Below, in pieces: positions 26,677 to 35,100 of a stretch of DNA of 36,510 nt. Position numbers and translations under genes: made by a program. The notes beneath the pieces were generated by a model. That model was not told where the DNA came from. It worked only from the letters and a program-made list of their open reading frames with translations, and did no database searches. The DNA comes from an uncultured Oleiphilus sp. (lineage in GTDB: Bacteria; Pseudomonadota; Gammaproteobacteria; Pseudomonadales; Oleiphilaceae). Position 1 is the first letter of the stretch. Each line of letters opens with the position of its first letter. The stretch lies in contig CAJWBE010000034.1 of NCBI GenBank assembly GCA_913020045.1, positions 1 through 36,510 on the forward strand, written 5' to 3'.

Positions 26677-27066
26677 ATGCCAGATCAGCTAGAACCATTC
26701 GAATCCCTAAACGTTTTTGGCGCTGAGCTAGAGCCCTGTAGCTCTGATCCAGTGACAGGTTTTTTTCGTGACGGCTGTTGCAACTCTTGCGCGGAAGACC
26801 ATGGCAGTCACACCGTATGCACTGTCGTGACAGAGCGCTTTCTTGAATATTCCCGCTTTCGTGGAAACGACTTGTCCACGCCTCGCCCTGAATTTGGTTT
26901 TGCGGGCCTAAAGGAGGGAGATTCTTGGTGTCTTTGTGCGTCTCGCTGGTTAGAGGCATACGAGGCTGGCATGGCCCCTAAAGTAAACCTCCAATCTACT
27001 CATGGAAAAGCGTTGGACATTGTTGCGCTAGATAAGCTTAAAGCGCATGCGATCGATCTTCACTAA
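26677..27066 (+). CDS. DUF2237 family protein
   Basis: A 129-residue protein matching the DUF2237 family in length and motifs: SLNVFGAELEPCS near the start, GFFRDGCC in the middle, DHGSHTVCTVVTERFLEYS, then the LKEGDSWCLCASRWLEA block, and a closing STHGKALDIV. The multiple conserved Cys and His residues suggest metal binding or structure, but no function is established for the family. It follows the PilZ/acyltransferase gene by 14 bases with AGAGAG before the ATG, so the two are likely one transcript, closed by a terminator. Confidence 0.88.
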   Translation: MPDQLEPFESLNVFGAELEPCSSDPVTGFFRDGCCNSCAEDHGSHTVCTVVTERFLEYSRFRGNDLSTPRPEFGFAGLKEGDSWCLCASRWLEAYEAGMAPKVNLQSTHGKALDIVALDKLKAHAIDLH

Positions 27067-27072
27067 ACAATA

Positions 27073-27097
27073 AAAAAGGCCTCATAAGAGGCCCTTT
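27073..27097. terminator. Terminator shared by DUF2237 and the second csp gene
   Basis: GGCCTC (27079-27084) and GAGGCC (27089-27094) pair around ATAA, with an A run on the left and a short T run on the right, so it can act on both strands for the convergent genes. Confidence 0.88.
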
Positions 27098-27114
27098 CAT
27101 GCTAGATAACAAGC

Positions 27115-27324
27115 TTAGGCAGGAGAAACGTTCTCGGCCTGAGGGCCTTTCGCACCATTACCTTCGGTAAATGTAACGGCCTGTCCTTCGGCAAGGGTTT
27201 TAAAGCCGTCGCCAGAAATGTTGCTAAAATGAACGAACAAATCTGGTCCGTTTTCTTGTTGAATAAACCCAAATCCTTTTGACTCGTTGAACCATTTAAC
27301 GGTTCCTGAAAGCGTGTCTGACAT
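27115..27324 (-). CDS. CspA-family cold-shock protein (second copy)
   Basis: 69 residues with the full set of cold-shock nucleic acid-binding features: [19 protein letters not shown] and DLFVHFS. It is a paralogue of the protein at 2986-3195, sharing the GPQAEN-V-P C-terminus, but keeps the canonical Trp in KWF. It stands alone on the minus strand, and the following intergenic region upstream of it is long (367 bases), as expected for a csp leader. The specific physiological role cannot be read from the sequence. Confidence 0.96.
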   Translation of the reverse strand: MSDTLSGTVKWFNESKGFGFIQQENGPDLFVHFSNISGDGFKTLAEGQAVTFTEGNGAKGPQAENVSPA

Positions 27325-27691
27325 TATCTAACCTATATGTTTACGTAATAATAAATCTTGCAGCGCGCTGATTAGCAGTGATTGAGAGCTATTTATCGCG
27401 CCGCCCTGAGAGAGCTAAAGTCTGCTGAATATAGATTGTTAAGCAGAAATTTAGCTAATAAAAAGTGTAGACAATAAATGCGTAACCCACCAAATCGCCT
27501 TGGCGAAATCTCTATATTTTTGATGTTCAATCGGCGCATTTCGGTAATTTATTTTTGAGCTTTGGGCATATCAATGAATGTTTGAGTCGTCGCATGAATA
27601 ATCACTGTTTTAGATAGTAAGAAATTACCCTATAATGCGGCGCAAGTTGAAAACCCTCTAACAAATTATACAAAGACCCATGAGGTGATAA
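27325..27691. other. Divergent intergenic region between csp and the cytochrome gene
   Basis: 367 bases without a gene, AT-rich. It should contain the csp leader and promoter (minus) and the cytochrome promoter (plus; TATAAT at 27631-27636). A 12-base perfect palindrome (TCGCC-TT-GGCGA, 27495-27506) lies near the middle and could be a protein site or chance. I see no open reading frame or RNA gene that I can support. Confidence 0.6.
27609..27636 (+). promoter_or_regulatory. Candidate promoter of the cytochrome c5-like gene
   Basis: A perfect TATAAT (27631-27636) with a GC-rich stretch after it, and a weak TTTAGA (27609-27614) 16 bases upstream as the -35. It lies 55 bases ahead of the GTG start. 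Confidence 0.5.
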
Positions 27692-28102
27692 GTGAAAAAT
27701 CTATTGAGAGTGATTGGATCAGTTTGGTTGGCGCTAACAGTGCTAACTGCGACGGCGGGCATGGATGACAAATCCATTGCTGAGCGAATTAACCCAGTGG
27801 GTAAGGTTTGTTTGGAGGGCGACGAATGTGGCTCTGCGACCGCTGCAGCAGCTGCGGGTCCAATGGGCCCAGCTGATATCTATCAAGCGTCATGTTTTGC
27901 TTGTCACGGCACGGGGGCGTTGGGCGCGCCTAAAGTGGGTGATGCTGCCGCATGGACCGAGCGTTCTGCTAAAGGTGTGGATATGTTGATAGCAAATGCC
28001 ATTAACGGGATTAATTCAATGCCTGCCCGTGGAACATGCGCGTCTTGTTCCGATGATGATATCGCAGCGACAGTGACTTATATGCTGGATAACAGCAAAT
28101 AA
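27692..28102 (+). CDS. Periplasmic cytochrome c5-like protein
   Basis: A 136-residue secreted monohaem cytochrome. A signal peptide (MKNLLRVIGSVWLALTVLTATAG) is followed by an Ala/Gly-rich linker (about 50-62) and the haem site CFACHG. The distal Met ligand is in GINSMPARG. The second Cys pair in GTCASCSDDDI, close to the end, is typical of the cytochrome c5 subfamily and forms a disulfide there. It should carry electrons in the periplasm, for example to a terminal oxidase; the partner is not shown. Translation starts with GTG, preceded by GAGG. The gene is a single unit, closed by a strong terminator. Confidence 0.9.
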   Translation: MKNLLRVIGSVWLALTVLTATAGMDDKSIAERINPVGKVCLEGDECGSATAAAAAGPMGPADIYQASCFACHGTGALGAPKVGDAAAWTERSAKGVDMLIANAINGINSMPARGTCASCSDDDIAATVTYMLDNSK

Positions 28103-28114
28103 GCTATTTGTCCT

Positions 28115-28155
28115 AGACACAAAAAAGCCAGCTATATGCTGGCTTTTTTGTGTCT
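28115..28155. terminator. Bidirectional terminator after the cytochrome gene
   Basis: A perfect 18-base inverted repeat (AGACACAAAAAAGCCAGC and its complement) around TATAT, with A and T runs on the two sides. It serves the cytochrome gene and probably also the convergent helicase gene. Confidence 0.95.
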
Positions 28156-28200
28156 AAAGTATTTCCTAGTTAGCTCAGAGTGCCACAGCTAACTTAATAA

Positions 28201-28228
28201 GTATGACGCAGAGTAAGCTGCGTCATAC
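28201..28228. repeat. Hairpin just downstream of the helicase stop
   Basis: A perfect 11-base inverted repeat, GTATGACGCAG and CTGCGTCATAC, around a 6-base loop. It lies 10 bases past the helicase stop codon (minus strand). Read in that direction it is followed by TTATTAA and not by a T run, so it may protect the mRNA 3' end or act as a weak terminator before the strong one at 28115-28155. Confidence 0.75.
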
Positions 28229-28238
28229 GTTGTTAGCC

Positions 28239-30026
28239 CTAATCGTTGCTTTGTCTCTTACGTGGCTGCGCGCTACCTTTTCTGTCAGGCCGTTGGTTAG
28301 ACTTTTTACGCTTAGCTTTGTAAGGCGCTTGGTTATCTTCCTCACTTCCGAGGGGGCGAAGCTTAAGTGGCTTATTGCCAACGCGCGTCCTTTCAAGCAG
28401 TTTAAACAACGCTTTTGGCATTCCTTCTGGTAAATCGACGGTGCTGACATTGTCATAGATTTCGATTTGGCCAATATATTCGCTTGATATGTCTGCAGTA
28501 TTTGCAATCGCACCTACGAGTTGCCCTGGCGTAACTCTGTCTTCATAGCCAACATCTAGCTTATAACGAATGAGTTCGACTTCCGGGTGGTCTCTTAATG
28601 GGCGAACCGGTCCAGTTTTGATCTTGCTGCTTGATTTTCCTTTACGTTCTCTTCGTTCGCCGTAGTCGCTGCGGTCGTCTTCTGCTCGATTGATCTTATT
28701 GTCTGCTCGAGTATCTAGCAAAAGAGGTCGGTTGCCTTGTGCAATGCTAGCTAACGCAGAGGCGACCTTGATTGGATCCATCTGCTTCTCAGCGATCAAT
28801 GATTCGATCATTTCTTGAAACAGGGAAAGGTCCGCGCTTTCGGCGCAATCTAAAATACTTTGCTTGAACTGATCGATGCGCTTTGCGTTGATATCAGAGG
28901 CGGATGGAATCGGCATCCGTTCAAGCGTTTGTCCGGTGGCATTTTCGATCGAGCGCAACATTCGTTTTTCGCGAGGTGCGATAAACAGTATCGCGTCACC
29001 GGATCGTCCAGCTCGGCCGGTACGACCAATACGGTGGACATAGGCTTCTGTATCATACGGCACATCATAATTGATGACGTGGCTGATACGTTCTACGTCT
29101 AGCCCACGCGCAACAACGTCGGTTCCAACGAGAATATCTATTTTTCCACTCTTCAGCCTGTCGACTGTTTTTTCGCGGGCGGCTTGAGCGATATCGCCAT
29201 TCAATGCCGCAGCCGAGAATCCTCGAGCGTTCAGCTTTGTTGCCAACTCTTCCGTTGCCAGTTTCGTTCGGACGAAGATGATAATGCCGTCAAACTCTTC
29301 CGCTTCCAGTATTCGAGTGAGTGCGTCAAGTTTGTTAATGCCGGACGTTAGCCAGTAGCGTTGCCTGATAGTCGGCGCGGTAGAAGTCTGCGTCGCGATT
29401 TTGATAACAGTCGGTTTATTTAAGTGTGCTTCAGCAACTTTTTTAATCTCTTTAGGCATCGTGGCCGAGAATAGAGCAATTTGTCTAGTCGGCGGGGTCT
29501 GTTCGAGTACCCACTTAACGTCGTCAATAAAGCCCATGCGTAGCATTTCGTCAGCTTCGTCTAAGATCAAGGTAGAAAGCTGATCAAGTTTTAAAGTTCC
29601 GCGACGCATGTGGTCCATGACTCGCCCAGGTGTGCCGACAACAATTTGCGCGCCGCGTTTGAGTTGTCGTAACTGGTTTGTATAGCTTTGACCGCCATAA
29701 ATAGGAAGTACGTGAAAGTTCTTCATGTACTTTGCGTAGCTCTGACAAGCTTCTGCGACTTGAATTGCTAGCTCTCGTGTTGGGGCAAGGATTAACACCT
29801 GAGTATGAGTTTTAGCTGGGTCGATTCGCGCAAGAGTGGGAAGCGCAAATGCAGCAGTCTTACCTGTTCCGGTTTGAGCCTGTCCGAGAATATCTCCTCC
29901 GCTCAGCAGTGCGGGGATTGCTTCAGCTTGAATTGGCGACGGGCTTTCATAGCCAAGGTCGTTGATAGCATTCAGCAGGAAATCGGGTAGACCTAGGGTT
30001 TCGAAACTGGATAAGGGTTCACTCAT
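28239..30026 (-). CDS. deaD: DEAD-box ATP-dependent RNA helicase, DeaD/CsdA type
   Basis: Unwinds RNA during ribosome assembly and mRNA turnover, especially in the cold in known relatives. 595 residues. Helicase motifs in order: Q motif (FETLGLPDFLL, with SPIQAEAIP), motif I AQTGTGKT, Ia PTRELAIQ, Ib TPGRVMDH, II DEADEML, III SATMP, V GTDVVARGLD, VI HRIGRTGR. A helical spacer (about 370-470) leads to a DbpA-type RNA-binding domain (about 475-550: VELIRYKLDVGYEDRVTPGQLVGAI, then IGQIEIYDNVSTVDLPEGMP). The end is a basic tail (KAKRKKSNQRPDRKG). The layout matches CsdA, with a shorter tail. Transcribed alone; two cold-shock genes also lie in the window, but there is no direct link. Confidence 0.93.
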   Translation of the reverse strand: MSEPLSSFETLGLPDFLLNAINDLGYESPSPIQAEAIPALLSGGDILGQAQTGTGKTAAFALPTLARIDPAKTHTQVLILAPTRELAIQVAEACQSYAKYMKNFHVLPIYGGQSYTNQLRQLKRGAQIVVGTPGRVMDHMRRGTLKLDQLSTLILDEADEMLRMGFIDDVKWVLEQTPPTRQIALFSATMPKEIKKVAEAHLNKPTVIKIATQTSTAPTIRQRYWLTSGINKLDALTRILEAEEFDGIIIFVRTKLATEELATKLNARGFSAAALNGDIAQAAREKTVDRLKSGKIDILVGTDVVARGLDVERISHVINYDVPYDTEAYVHRIGRTGRAGRSGDAILFIAPREKRMLRSIENATGQTLERMPIPSASDINAKRIDQFKQSILDCAESADLSLFQEMIESLIAEKQMDPIKVASALASIAQGNRPLLLDTRADNKINRAEDDRSDYGERRERKGKSSSKIKTGPVRPLRDHPEVELIRYKLDVGYEDRVTPGQLVGAIANTADISSEYIGQIEIYDNVSTVDLPEGMPKALFKLLERTRVGNKPLKLRPLGSEEDNQAPYKAKRKKSNQRPDRKGSAQPRKRQSND

Positions 30027-30125
30027 ATATTTTGCCTTGAGACATAAATAGAAGGAGCGCTTAGCATGATAGGCTCCCGGAAAAAGGTTGGCGATTATAC
30101 GCAGCTTTAATAAAAAAAGCTTTGA

Positions 30126-30659
30126 TTATTTTTTGATCTCTTTTTTTGCCTCATCGGCCCATTCTAGCCACGCATGTTCGCCGATTATTCCCTTTCGCAA
30201 GGTTAAGTAGGGGTATTGATACTTATCCTTTTGGTGGGCGGGGAGTTGTCGATAAGACTGCTCCAGCCCTAATAGATAATCGAGCGTCTTTGTATGGGTC
30301 GCCCTGTGTCGCGCTAGCTCGGCTAATAGTTCCTCTTTGGATGAGAGGTGGCCGCCATATAGCTTTACCAGAAAAGCATCATTGGTTTTGCTTGGCTCAA
30401 TTGGGGTGCTTAGCCAGTTGCACAGTGCTTGTTTGCCAGGGGCGGACAGTGAGTAGATTTTTTTATCGGGCTTTCCTGATTGAGCCTGGATGGCAAGGTG
30501 GATGAGGCCGTCTTCGTTAAGTTTTTTGAGTTGCAGATAAACCTGCTGGTGTTTGGCGTTCCAAAAGTATCCTACGCTGCCTTTGAACTTTCGCATTAGG
30601 TCATAGCCAGTGCTGGGCTCCTCATCGAGTAAGACCAATATTGCGTGTTTTAGTGACAT
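30126..30659 (-). CDS. PadR-family transcription regulator
   Basis: A 177-residue regulator. The PadR winged helix covers about 1-80 (MSLKHAILVLLDEEPSTGYDLMRKF, FWNAKHQQVYLQLKKLNEDGLI) and a Vir_C-type helical dimerisation domain the rest. The start at 30659 gives the standard N-terminus; an upstream in-frame TTG adds 15 residues without homology. PadR proteins usually repress neighbouring genes and release DNA on binding small hydrophobic molecules. Here the divergent neighbour is a flavin oxidoreductase, and two palindromes with identical arms lie between the genes, the natural operators. Confidence 0.9.
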   Translation of the reverse strand: MSLKHAILVLLDEEPSTGYDLMRKFKGSVGYFWNAKHQQVYLQLKKLNEDGLIHLAIQAQSGKPDKKIYSLSAPGKQALCNWLSTPIEPSKTNDAFLVKLYGGHLSSKEELLAELARHRATHTKTLDYLLGLEQSYRQLPAHQKDKYQYPYLTLRKGIIGEHAWLEWADEAKKEIKK

Positions 30660-30698
30660 GGTTGTCTTGTATGCGTAGTGAAATACCAAGTATATACG

Positions 30699-30714
30699 AT
30701 GCAATAACTTGCAT
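30699..30714. promoter_or_regulatory. Putative PadR operator, copy 1
   Basis: ATGCAA-TAAC-TTGCAT, a perfect 6-base-arm palindrome 40 bases upstream of the padR start. The arms are identical to those of the second copy at 30737-30752. Confidence 0.7.
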
Positions 30715-30736
30715 ATAGATCGAAGGCTAGTTTAAT

Positions 30737-30752
30737 ATGCAAAAAATTGCAT
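30737..30752. promoter_or_regulatory. Putative PadR operator, copy 2
   Basis: ATGCAA-AAAA-TTGCAT, the same arms and the same 4-base gap as copy 1, centred 38 bases away and ending 13 bases before the oxidoreductase ATG. Binding here would block its promoter or ribosome access. Confidence 0.7.
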
Positions 30753-30765
30753 AAAAGGTATTCTC

Positions 30766-32391
30766 ATGTCGACAAGGACAGGAACGCGTTTCAGAAAGAA
30801 AAAGCTGGCTGAGCACTACGATGTCATCATTATTGGTTCGGGAATTGGTGGTCTGTGCAGTGCGGCTCTGCTGTCGAAGCTCGGTAAAAAAGTGTGCGTG
30901 CTTGAGCAGCACTATACTGCTGGCGGATATACGCATGCATACGAGAGAGCTGGGTATGAATGGGATGTGGGGGTGCATTATGTGGGGGAGGTCCATAAAC
31001 CTTGGACGACGCTGAGGCGTATTTTCGATGTAATTACCGATGGAGAACTTAAGTGGGCGGAGATGGACCCACTATATGATCAAATCTTTATTGGCAAAAA
31101 TATGTACAGTTTTTTTGCTGGGCGAGAGGCCTTCAAAGATGAGCTCAAGCGCAGTTTTCCCGAGGAGAGCGACGCGATAGATACCTACGTTGAGATGATC
31201 TACGAGGTGAGTAAAAAAGTGCCGAAGTTTTTTGCGGGCCAAGCGATGCCAAAATTTGCCGGTGAAATGTATAACAAAGTGCGCGGAAAGCTAGTGCCGG
31301 ACTTTTTTAATAAAACGGCCTACGAAGTATTGAGTCAATTGACGCAGAGCCAAGAATTGATTGGCGTGCTTTGTGGTCAATGGGGCGATTATGGGCTGCC
31401 GCCAAAGAAAATATCTTTCATGATGCATGCGATGATCGCCAAGCATTATATCAATGGCGGCGCTTATCCAGTAGGTGGTTCGCAACGCATTGCGGAGACG
31501 ATTATTCCCGTCATTCAGCAGTCTGGTGGGGAGGTGTTCACTTACGCGGGTGTCGATCAGGTCTTGATCGAAAATAATAAAGCTTACGGCGTTCGACTCG
31601 TCAAAGGTGAAGAGATTACTGCAGATTCAATTGTTAGTTGTGCTGGTTTGGTGCCGACAGTGGAGCGCCTGCTTCCAAAAAGCATTGTTGAGAAGCATGG
31701 TTATGACAAAGCGATTAAGAAAGTAGAGGTGTCCTCTGCTCATTTATGTATTTACGCCGGCTTTAAAGGGACCGCCGAAGAGTTAGGGATCCCGAAGAAA
31801 AACCTATGGATTTATCCTAGCGCGGATCACGACGCAAATGTCGAGGCCTATGATAAAGATCTTGATGCGCCGATGCCGCTTATTTATATATCTTTCCCGT
31901 CGGCGAAAGATCCTAGTTGGAGCGAACGTTATCCAAATAAGTCCACAGTTGAAATTGTGACGACCTGCAATACTGAGCTGTTTGAAACGTGGAAAGGTTC
32001 GACATGGAACCAGCGAGGTGAAGACTATGAAGCGCTTAAGCAGCGCTTGATGGATCGCATGTTGGCAGTGCTTTTTGAGAAAATGCCTCAGCTAAAAGAG
32101 CATTTGGATTACGTTGAGTTATCCACGCCTTTGTCTACGCAATGGTTTCAATGGAACGATAGCGGAGAAATTTTAGGACTTGATCATACTGTTGAGCGTT
32201 TCGAACAATCCTGGATTCATCCAAAAACCAAGATAAAAAATTTCTATCTAACCGGGTCAGATGTTGTGACCGCAGGTGTTGGTGGCGCGCTAATGGGTGG
32301 AGTTATGTCGACCACCGCGATGCTGGGCCTGCAGGGGGGGAAAGTGATGGAGCTAATTAAGAGAGGGGTGGCGCCCGTCGAGGCAGATTAG
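30766..32391 (+). CDS. FAD/NAD(P)-dependent oxidoreductase, RetSat/carotenoid isomerase-like
   Basis: A 541-residue flavoprotein of the phytoene desaturase superfamily, nearest by motif to all-trans-retinol 13,14-reductase (RetSat) and CrtISO-type proteins. The dinucleotide-binding site is VIIIGSGIGGLCSAALLSKLG, with the ribose-binding Glu in VLEQHYTAGG. The segment YEWDVGVHYVGEV follows, as in RetSat. The C-terminal FAD contact region reads FYLTGSDVVTAGVGGALMGG. No signal peptide or membrane segment is evident. Natural substrates of bacterial members are mostly unknown; saturation or isomerisation of a polyene or a related lipid is likely. No carotenoid synthesis genes lie nearby. AAAGG precedes the ATG. 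Probably controlled by the divergent PadR regulator. Confidence 0.85.
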   Translation: MSTRTGTRFRKKKLAEHYDVIIIGSGIGGLCSAALLSKLGKKVCVLEQHYTAGGYTHAYERAGYEWDVGVHYVGEVHKPWTTLRRIFDVITDGELKWAEMDPLYDQIFIGKNMYSFFAGREAFKDELKRSFPEESDAIDTYVEMIYEVSKKVPKFFAGQAMPKFAGEMYNKVRGKLVPDFFNKTAYEVLSQLTQSQELIGVLCGQWGDYGLPPKKISFMMHAMIAKHYINGGAYPVGGSQRIAETIIPVIQQSGGEVFTYAGVDQVLIENNKAYGVRLVKGEEITADSIVSCAGLVPTVERLLPKSIVEKHGYDKAIKKVEVSSAHLCIYAGFKGTAEELGIPKKNLWIYPSADHDANVEAYDKDLDAPMPLIYISFPSAKDPSWSERYPNKSTVEIVTTCNTELFETWKGSTWNQRGEDYEALKQRLMDRMLAVLFEKMPQLKEHLDYVELSTPLSTQWFQWNDSGEILGLDHTVERFEQSWIHPKTKIKNFYLTGSDVVTAGVGGALMGGVMSTTAMLGLQGGKVMELIKRGVAPVEAD

Positions 32392-32409
32392 TTTTCGATA
32401 GGCGCTGTG

Positions 32410-33558
32410 TTATGGACGAAAGATCCCGCCTAATACTTTGCTTTTTTTAGCGCCGGTCACACAAGGCATGTTGCCAGGTAGTCCGTTATAGGTTCGGTAA
32501 GCAAGCCATGCGAATGCCGCTGCTTCAACTAATTGGGGGTCCATATTTAAGCTGCTAGTTGTCCGCAGCGCTATTTGGGGGGTGTGGTGTTGTATTCTTT
32601 CAACGAGGTAGCTATTTTTTACGCCGCCGCCACATAAGTATACATCTAAGATATCGCCATGTGGGCTTGAGTCGCTAATGGCGCGTGCGATCGTAATTGC
32701 GCTCAGCTCTGCTAGCGTTGCCTGAATGTCGCAATCCGTAACAGGGGCGTTTGTTTTAATTAGCTGGGCTTCTAGCCATTCGAGATTGAACAGTTCTCGC
32801 CCAGTGCTTTTGGGGCCGTTTGCGGTAAAGTACGGCTCCGATAGTGTGGCTTCAAGAAGGGCGGTGTCGACTTGGCCAGACTTGGCCCATGCGCCGTTGT
32901 CATCAAAAGGCTTGCCGGTCTTATTGAGCGTCCACTGGTCCATCAGCGTGTTGCCCGGGCCTATGTCGTAGCCCGTAACGTCAGCGTTTGAATCTTGGGG
33001 TAGTAGTGTAATATTGCTGATGCCGCCTATGTTAATAATCGCGCGATGCGACTTTTCTGAGCGAAAGACTGCATGATGAAACGCAGGTACAAGCGGCGCT
33101 CCATGTCCTCCGCTGGCGATGTCAGCCATTCTAAAGTCGGAAATCGTTGTGATGCCGCACTCTTCAGCGATTACGCTCGCGTCGCCAAGTTGGATGCTAA
33201 AGGGGTTGGCAGTTTTTGGTGCATGCCTGATTGTCTGTCCATGACTTCCGATAGCGCATATGTCGTCAGCACTTATCTGTGATTTTTTTAACAAGGTCTT
33301 AACGGCATGCCCTAGTAGTCGCCCGCACTCTGTATTGAGGGAGCCCATTTCATTGATAGACGCATTTTGTGCGTGGCACAGTTCGGCCAGTTTGGCTTTT
33401 GTTGCGGCTGGGAATGGTATTGAATCGTTGTTGATTATTTCAAAGTGCGTTGGGCCGATTAGAGCAATGACCGAATCTATTCCGTCGATGCTCGTGCCTG
33501 ACATCAATCCGATGTACAGAGCTGGCTGTATCTCGGATTGATTTTTTGTCTCAAGCAT
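32410..33558 (-). CDS. anmK: Anhydro-N-acetylmuramic acid kinase
   Basis: Opens the 1,6-anhydro ring of anhydroMurNAc and phosphorylates it to MurNAc-6-phosphate in cell wall recycling. 382 residues, the usual length. The ATP/sugar site GLMSGTSIDGIDSV is at the N-terminus. IGSHGQTIRH, FRMADIASGGHGAPLVPAFH, NIGGISNITLLP and GYDIGPGNTLMDQW are all family hallmarks, as is LYLCGGGVKN-type DVYLCGGGVKNSYL near the C-terminus. The start overlaps the stop of the upstream peptidase gene (TAATG), so the two are translationally coupled; both act on peptidoglycan. The order anmK-peptidase-tyrS-rRNA is the same as in Pseudomonas. Confidence 0.96.
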   Translation of the reverse strand: MLETKNQSEIQPALYIGLMSGTSIDGIDSVIALIGPTHFEIINNDSIPFPAATKAKLAELCHAQNASINEMGSLNTECGRLLGHAVKTLLKKSQISADDICAIGSHGQTIRHAPKTANPFSIQLGDASVIAEECGITTISDFRMADIASGGHGAPLVPAFHHAVFRSEKSHRAIINIGGISNITLLPQDSNADVTGYDIGPGNTLMDQWTLNKTGKPFDDNGAWAKSGQVDTALLEATLSEPYFTANGPKSTGRELFNLEWLEAQLIKTNAPVTDCDIQATLAELSAITIARAISDSSPHGDILDVYLCGGGVKNSYLVERIQHHTPQIALRTTSSLNMDPQLVEAAAFAWLAYRTYNGLPGNMPCVTGAKKSKVLGGIFRP

Positions 33559-34874
33559 TAGTCTTTGAGTGCGACTTGATAGCTATCGCTAAAGGTGTGC
33601 AGCTGAGCTAAGTGCACTTTAGTTTGACTCTTAAAGTCAGCAAGCTGGTTACGCGGGATTGGATTTGCGTGGGGTAGCTTTACTCGCACGGGGTTTTTGT
33701 GCACTCCGTTAACGCGAAATTCATAATGGAGGTGAGGTCCTGACGCAAGGCCGGTGCTGCCAACATAGCCAATTATTTGGCCTTGCTTAACGCGCTTCCC
33801 TTTGCGAACGCCTCGTCCGAATTTGCTCATGTGAGCGTAGAGGGTTGTGAACTTTTGCCCGTGTTGAACAATGACCGTATTCCCGTAGCCGCCTTTACGT
33901 CCAGCATGGACTACCTTGCCATCACCGGAAGACTTGATCGGGGTGCCTCGGGAGGCGGCATAATCAGTGCCTCGGTGTGCTCTGATTTTATGCAGCACCG
34001 GATGCTTACGTTTCATGTTGAAGTGAGACGAAATTCTGGCAAAATCTACCGGTGTTCTTAGGAATGCTTTACGCATGCTTTTGCCGTCTGGCGTGAAGTA
34101 ATTGGCGACACCGTTGGGCTGCTGATAAAGCACTGCTTCATATTTCTTACCTTGATTGGTAAAGCTGGCAGCTACTATTTTTCCGTTTTTATACTTTTCG
34201 CCATCTAAATAAAGCTCTTCATATACCAAACTAAATTCATCGCCTTGGCGTATATCTAGAACAAAGTCGATATCCCAGCCAAAAATATTAGCGAACTCCA
34301 TAATTTGGCTTTGGCTCAAACCTGCGGCTTGGGCAGCCAAAAATAGCGAGCTTTCTATTATTCCTTCACTGTATGCAGTATGGATCTCGGGTTCGCGCAT
34401 TACGGTTTCGCTGTTGAATGCACCGCTATCGTCGCGCTCAAGCAAAACGCTTTCGAGTTTAGAGCGAATGAGTTTTACTTTTGTAAGTGCTTGGTCAGAA
34501 TCGCTGAGGAACGCGATTTTTTCGCCTGGAAATATTTTGGTTAGCTCTTTGTTCTTGTTTCCTTTACCTAGCACATTGTACATCGACCTATCGTTGAAGC
34601 CTGCTTTAGAGAACAGGCTCGATAGTGTGTCGCCACTTTTGACGGTAAATGTATCCCAGTTTTCGACTGGCGCCTTCACGATAATGCTGAGTGCAGGTGT
34701 CACGGCTTCGCTTTCAAGGTCGGATTGGTCCGACTTAAGGGTGTCAAGCACGACGGGAATGCTGGTCCTATTTGCGTTGACTTTCGAGCTGGGGCTAATG
34801 ACTAATACAAGTGTGAGCACTGCGCCAATCGAGATGGCTGCAAGCATGTGTTTTTTGGGGTATGCCTGAATCAA
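33558..34874 (-). CDS. M23-family murein endopeptidase, MepM-like
   Basis: A 438-residue envelope peptidase that likely cuts peptide cross-links to allow wall growth. An N-terminal membrane anchor (about 10-28) precedes a LysM/OapA-like domain (WDTFTVKSGDTLSSLFSKAG, about 73-120), a linker domain (about 165-280), and the zinc peptidase: His300 and Asp304 in HRGTDYAA, His381 and His383 in HLHYEF. All metal ligands are present. The start is TTG at 34872-34874, with AAAGG seven bases upstream; it is favoured because relatives share the AYPKKHMLAA-type segment before the first ATG (Met10). anmK follows with a 3-base TAATG overlap. Confidence 0.92.
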   Translation of the reverse strand: MIQAYPKKHMLAAISIGAVLTLVLVISPSSKVNANRTSIPVVLDTLKSDQSDLESEAVTPALSIIVKAPVENWDTFTVKSGDTLSSLFSKAGFNDRSMYNVLGKGNKNKELTKIFPGEKIAFLSDSDQALTKVKLIRSKLESVLLERDDSGAFNSETVMREPEIHTAYSEGIIESSLFLAAQAAGLSQSQIMEFANIFGWDIDFVLDIRQGDEFSLVYEELYLDGEKYKNGKIVAASFTNQGKKYEAVLYQQPNGVANYFTPDGKSMRKAFLRTPVDFARISSHFNMKRKHPVLHKIRAHRGTDYAASRGTPIKSSGDGKVVHAGRKGGYGNTVIVQHGQKFTTLYAHMSKFGRGVRKGKRVKQGQIIGYVGSTGLASGPHLHYEFRVNGVHKNPVRVKLPHANPIPRNQLADFKSQTKVHLAQLHTFSDSYQVALKD

Positions 34875-34971
34875 TTTATTGCCTTTAATTCAATGTGTAA
34901 TGTCTTTGAGTTAACGATTGTTTTAAGTATAGAGAGTCATTTGCAAGCAGGCAAAGTAGATCTTGTATTTG

Positions 34972-35003
34972 TTGACTTACTTGCACGGTAAAACTGTTAT
35001 AAT
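34972..35003 (+). promoter_or_regulatory. Promoter of tyrS (extended -10)
   Basis: TGT-TATAAT (TATAAT at 34998-35003) forms an extended -10 followed by a GC-rich discriminator. TTGACT (34972-34977) would be a -35 at an over-long 20-base spacing, so the extended -10 probably compensates. The 90-base leader contains a GC-rich hairpin (about 35014-35037) before the start codon. Confidence 0.6.
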
Positions 35004-35100
35004 GCCGCACTTTTCGCGCGCGGTCTTCCGCCGTGCGTTACATCTAGTTAATCGAGGTTGCTCTGTGTAAGCGGCCAGATAAGAAGTCGGAGAGCTCCGT

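Noticed and set aside
28203-28433. Plus-strand 76-codon frame over the 3' end of the helicase gene
   Set aside because: It starts in the hairpin and runs antisense to the conserved C-terminal helicase region; the product looks like a random hydrophobic/basic shadow.
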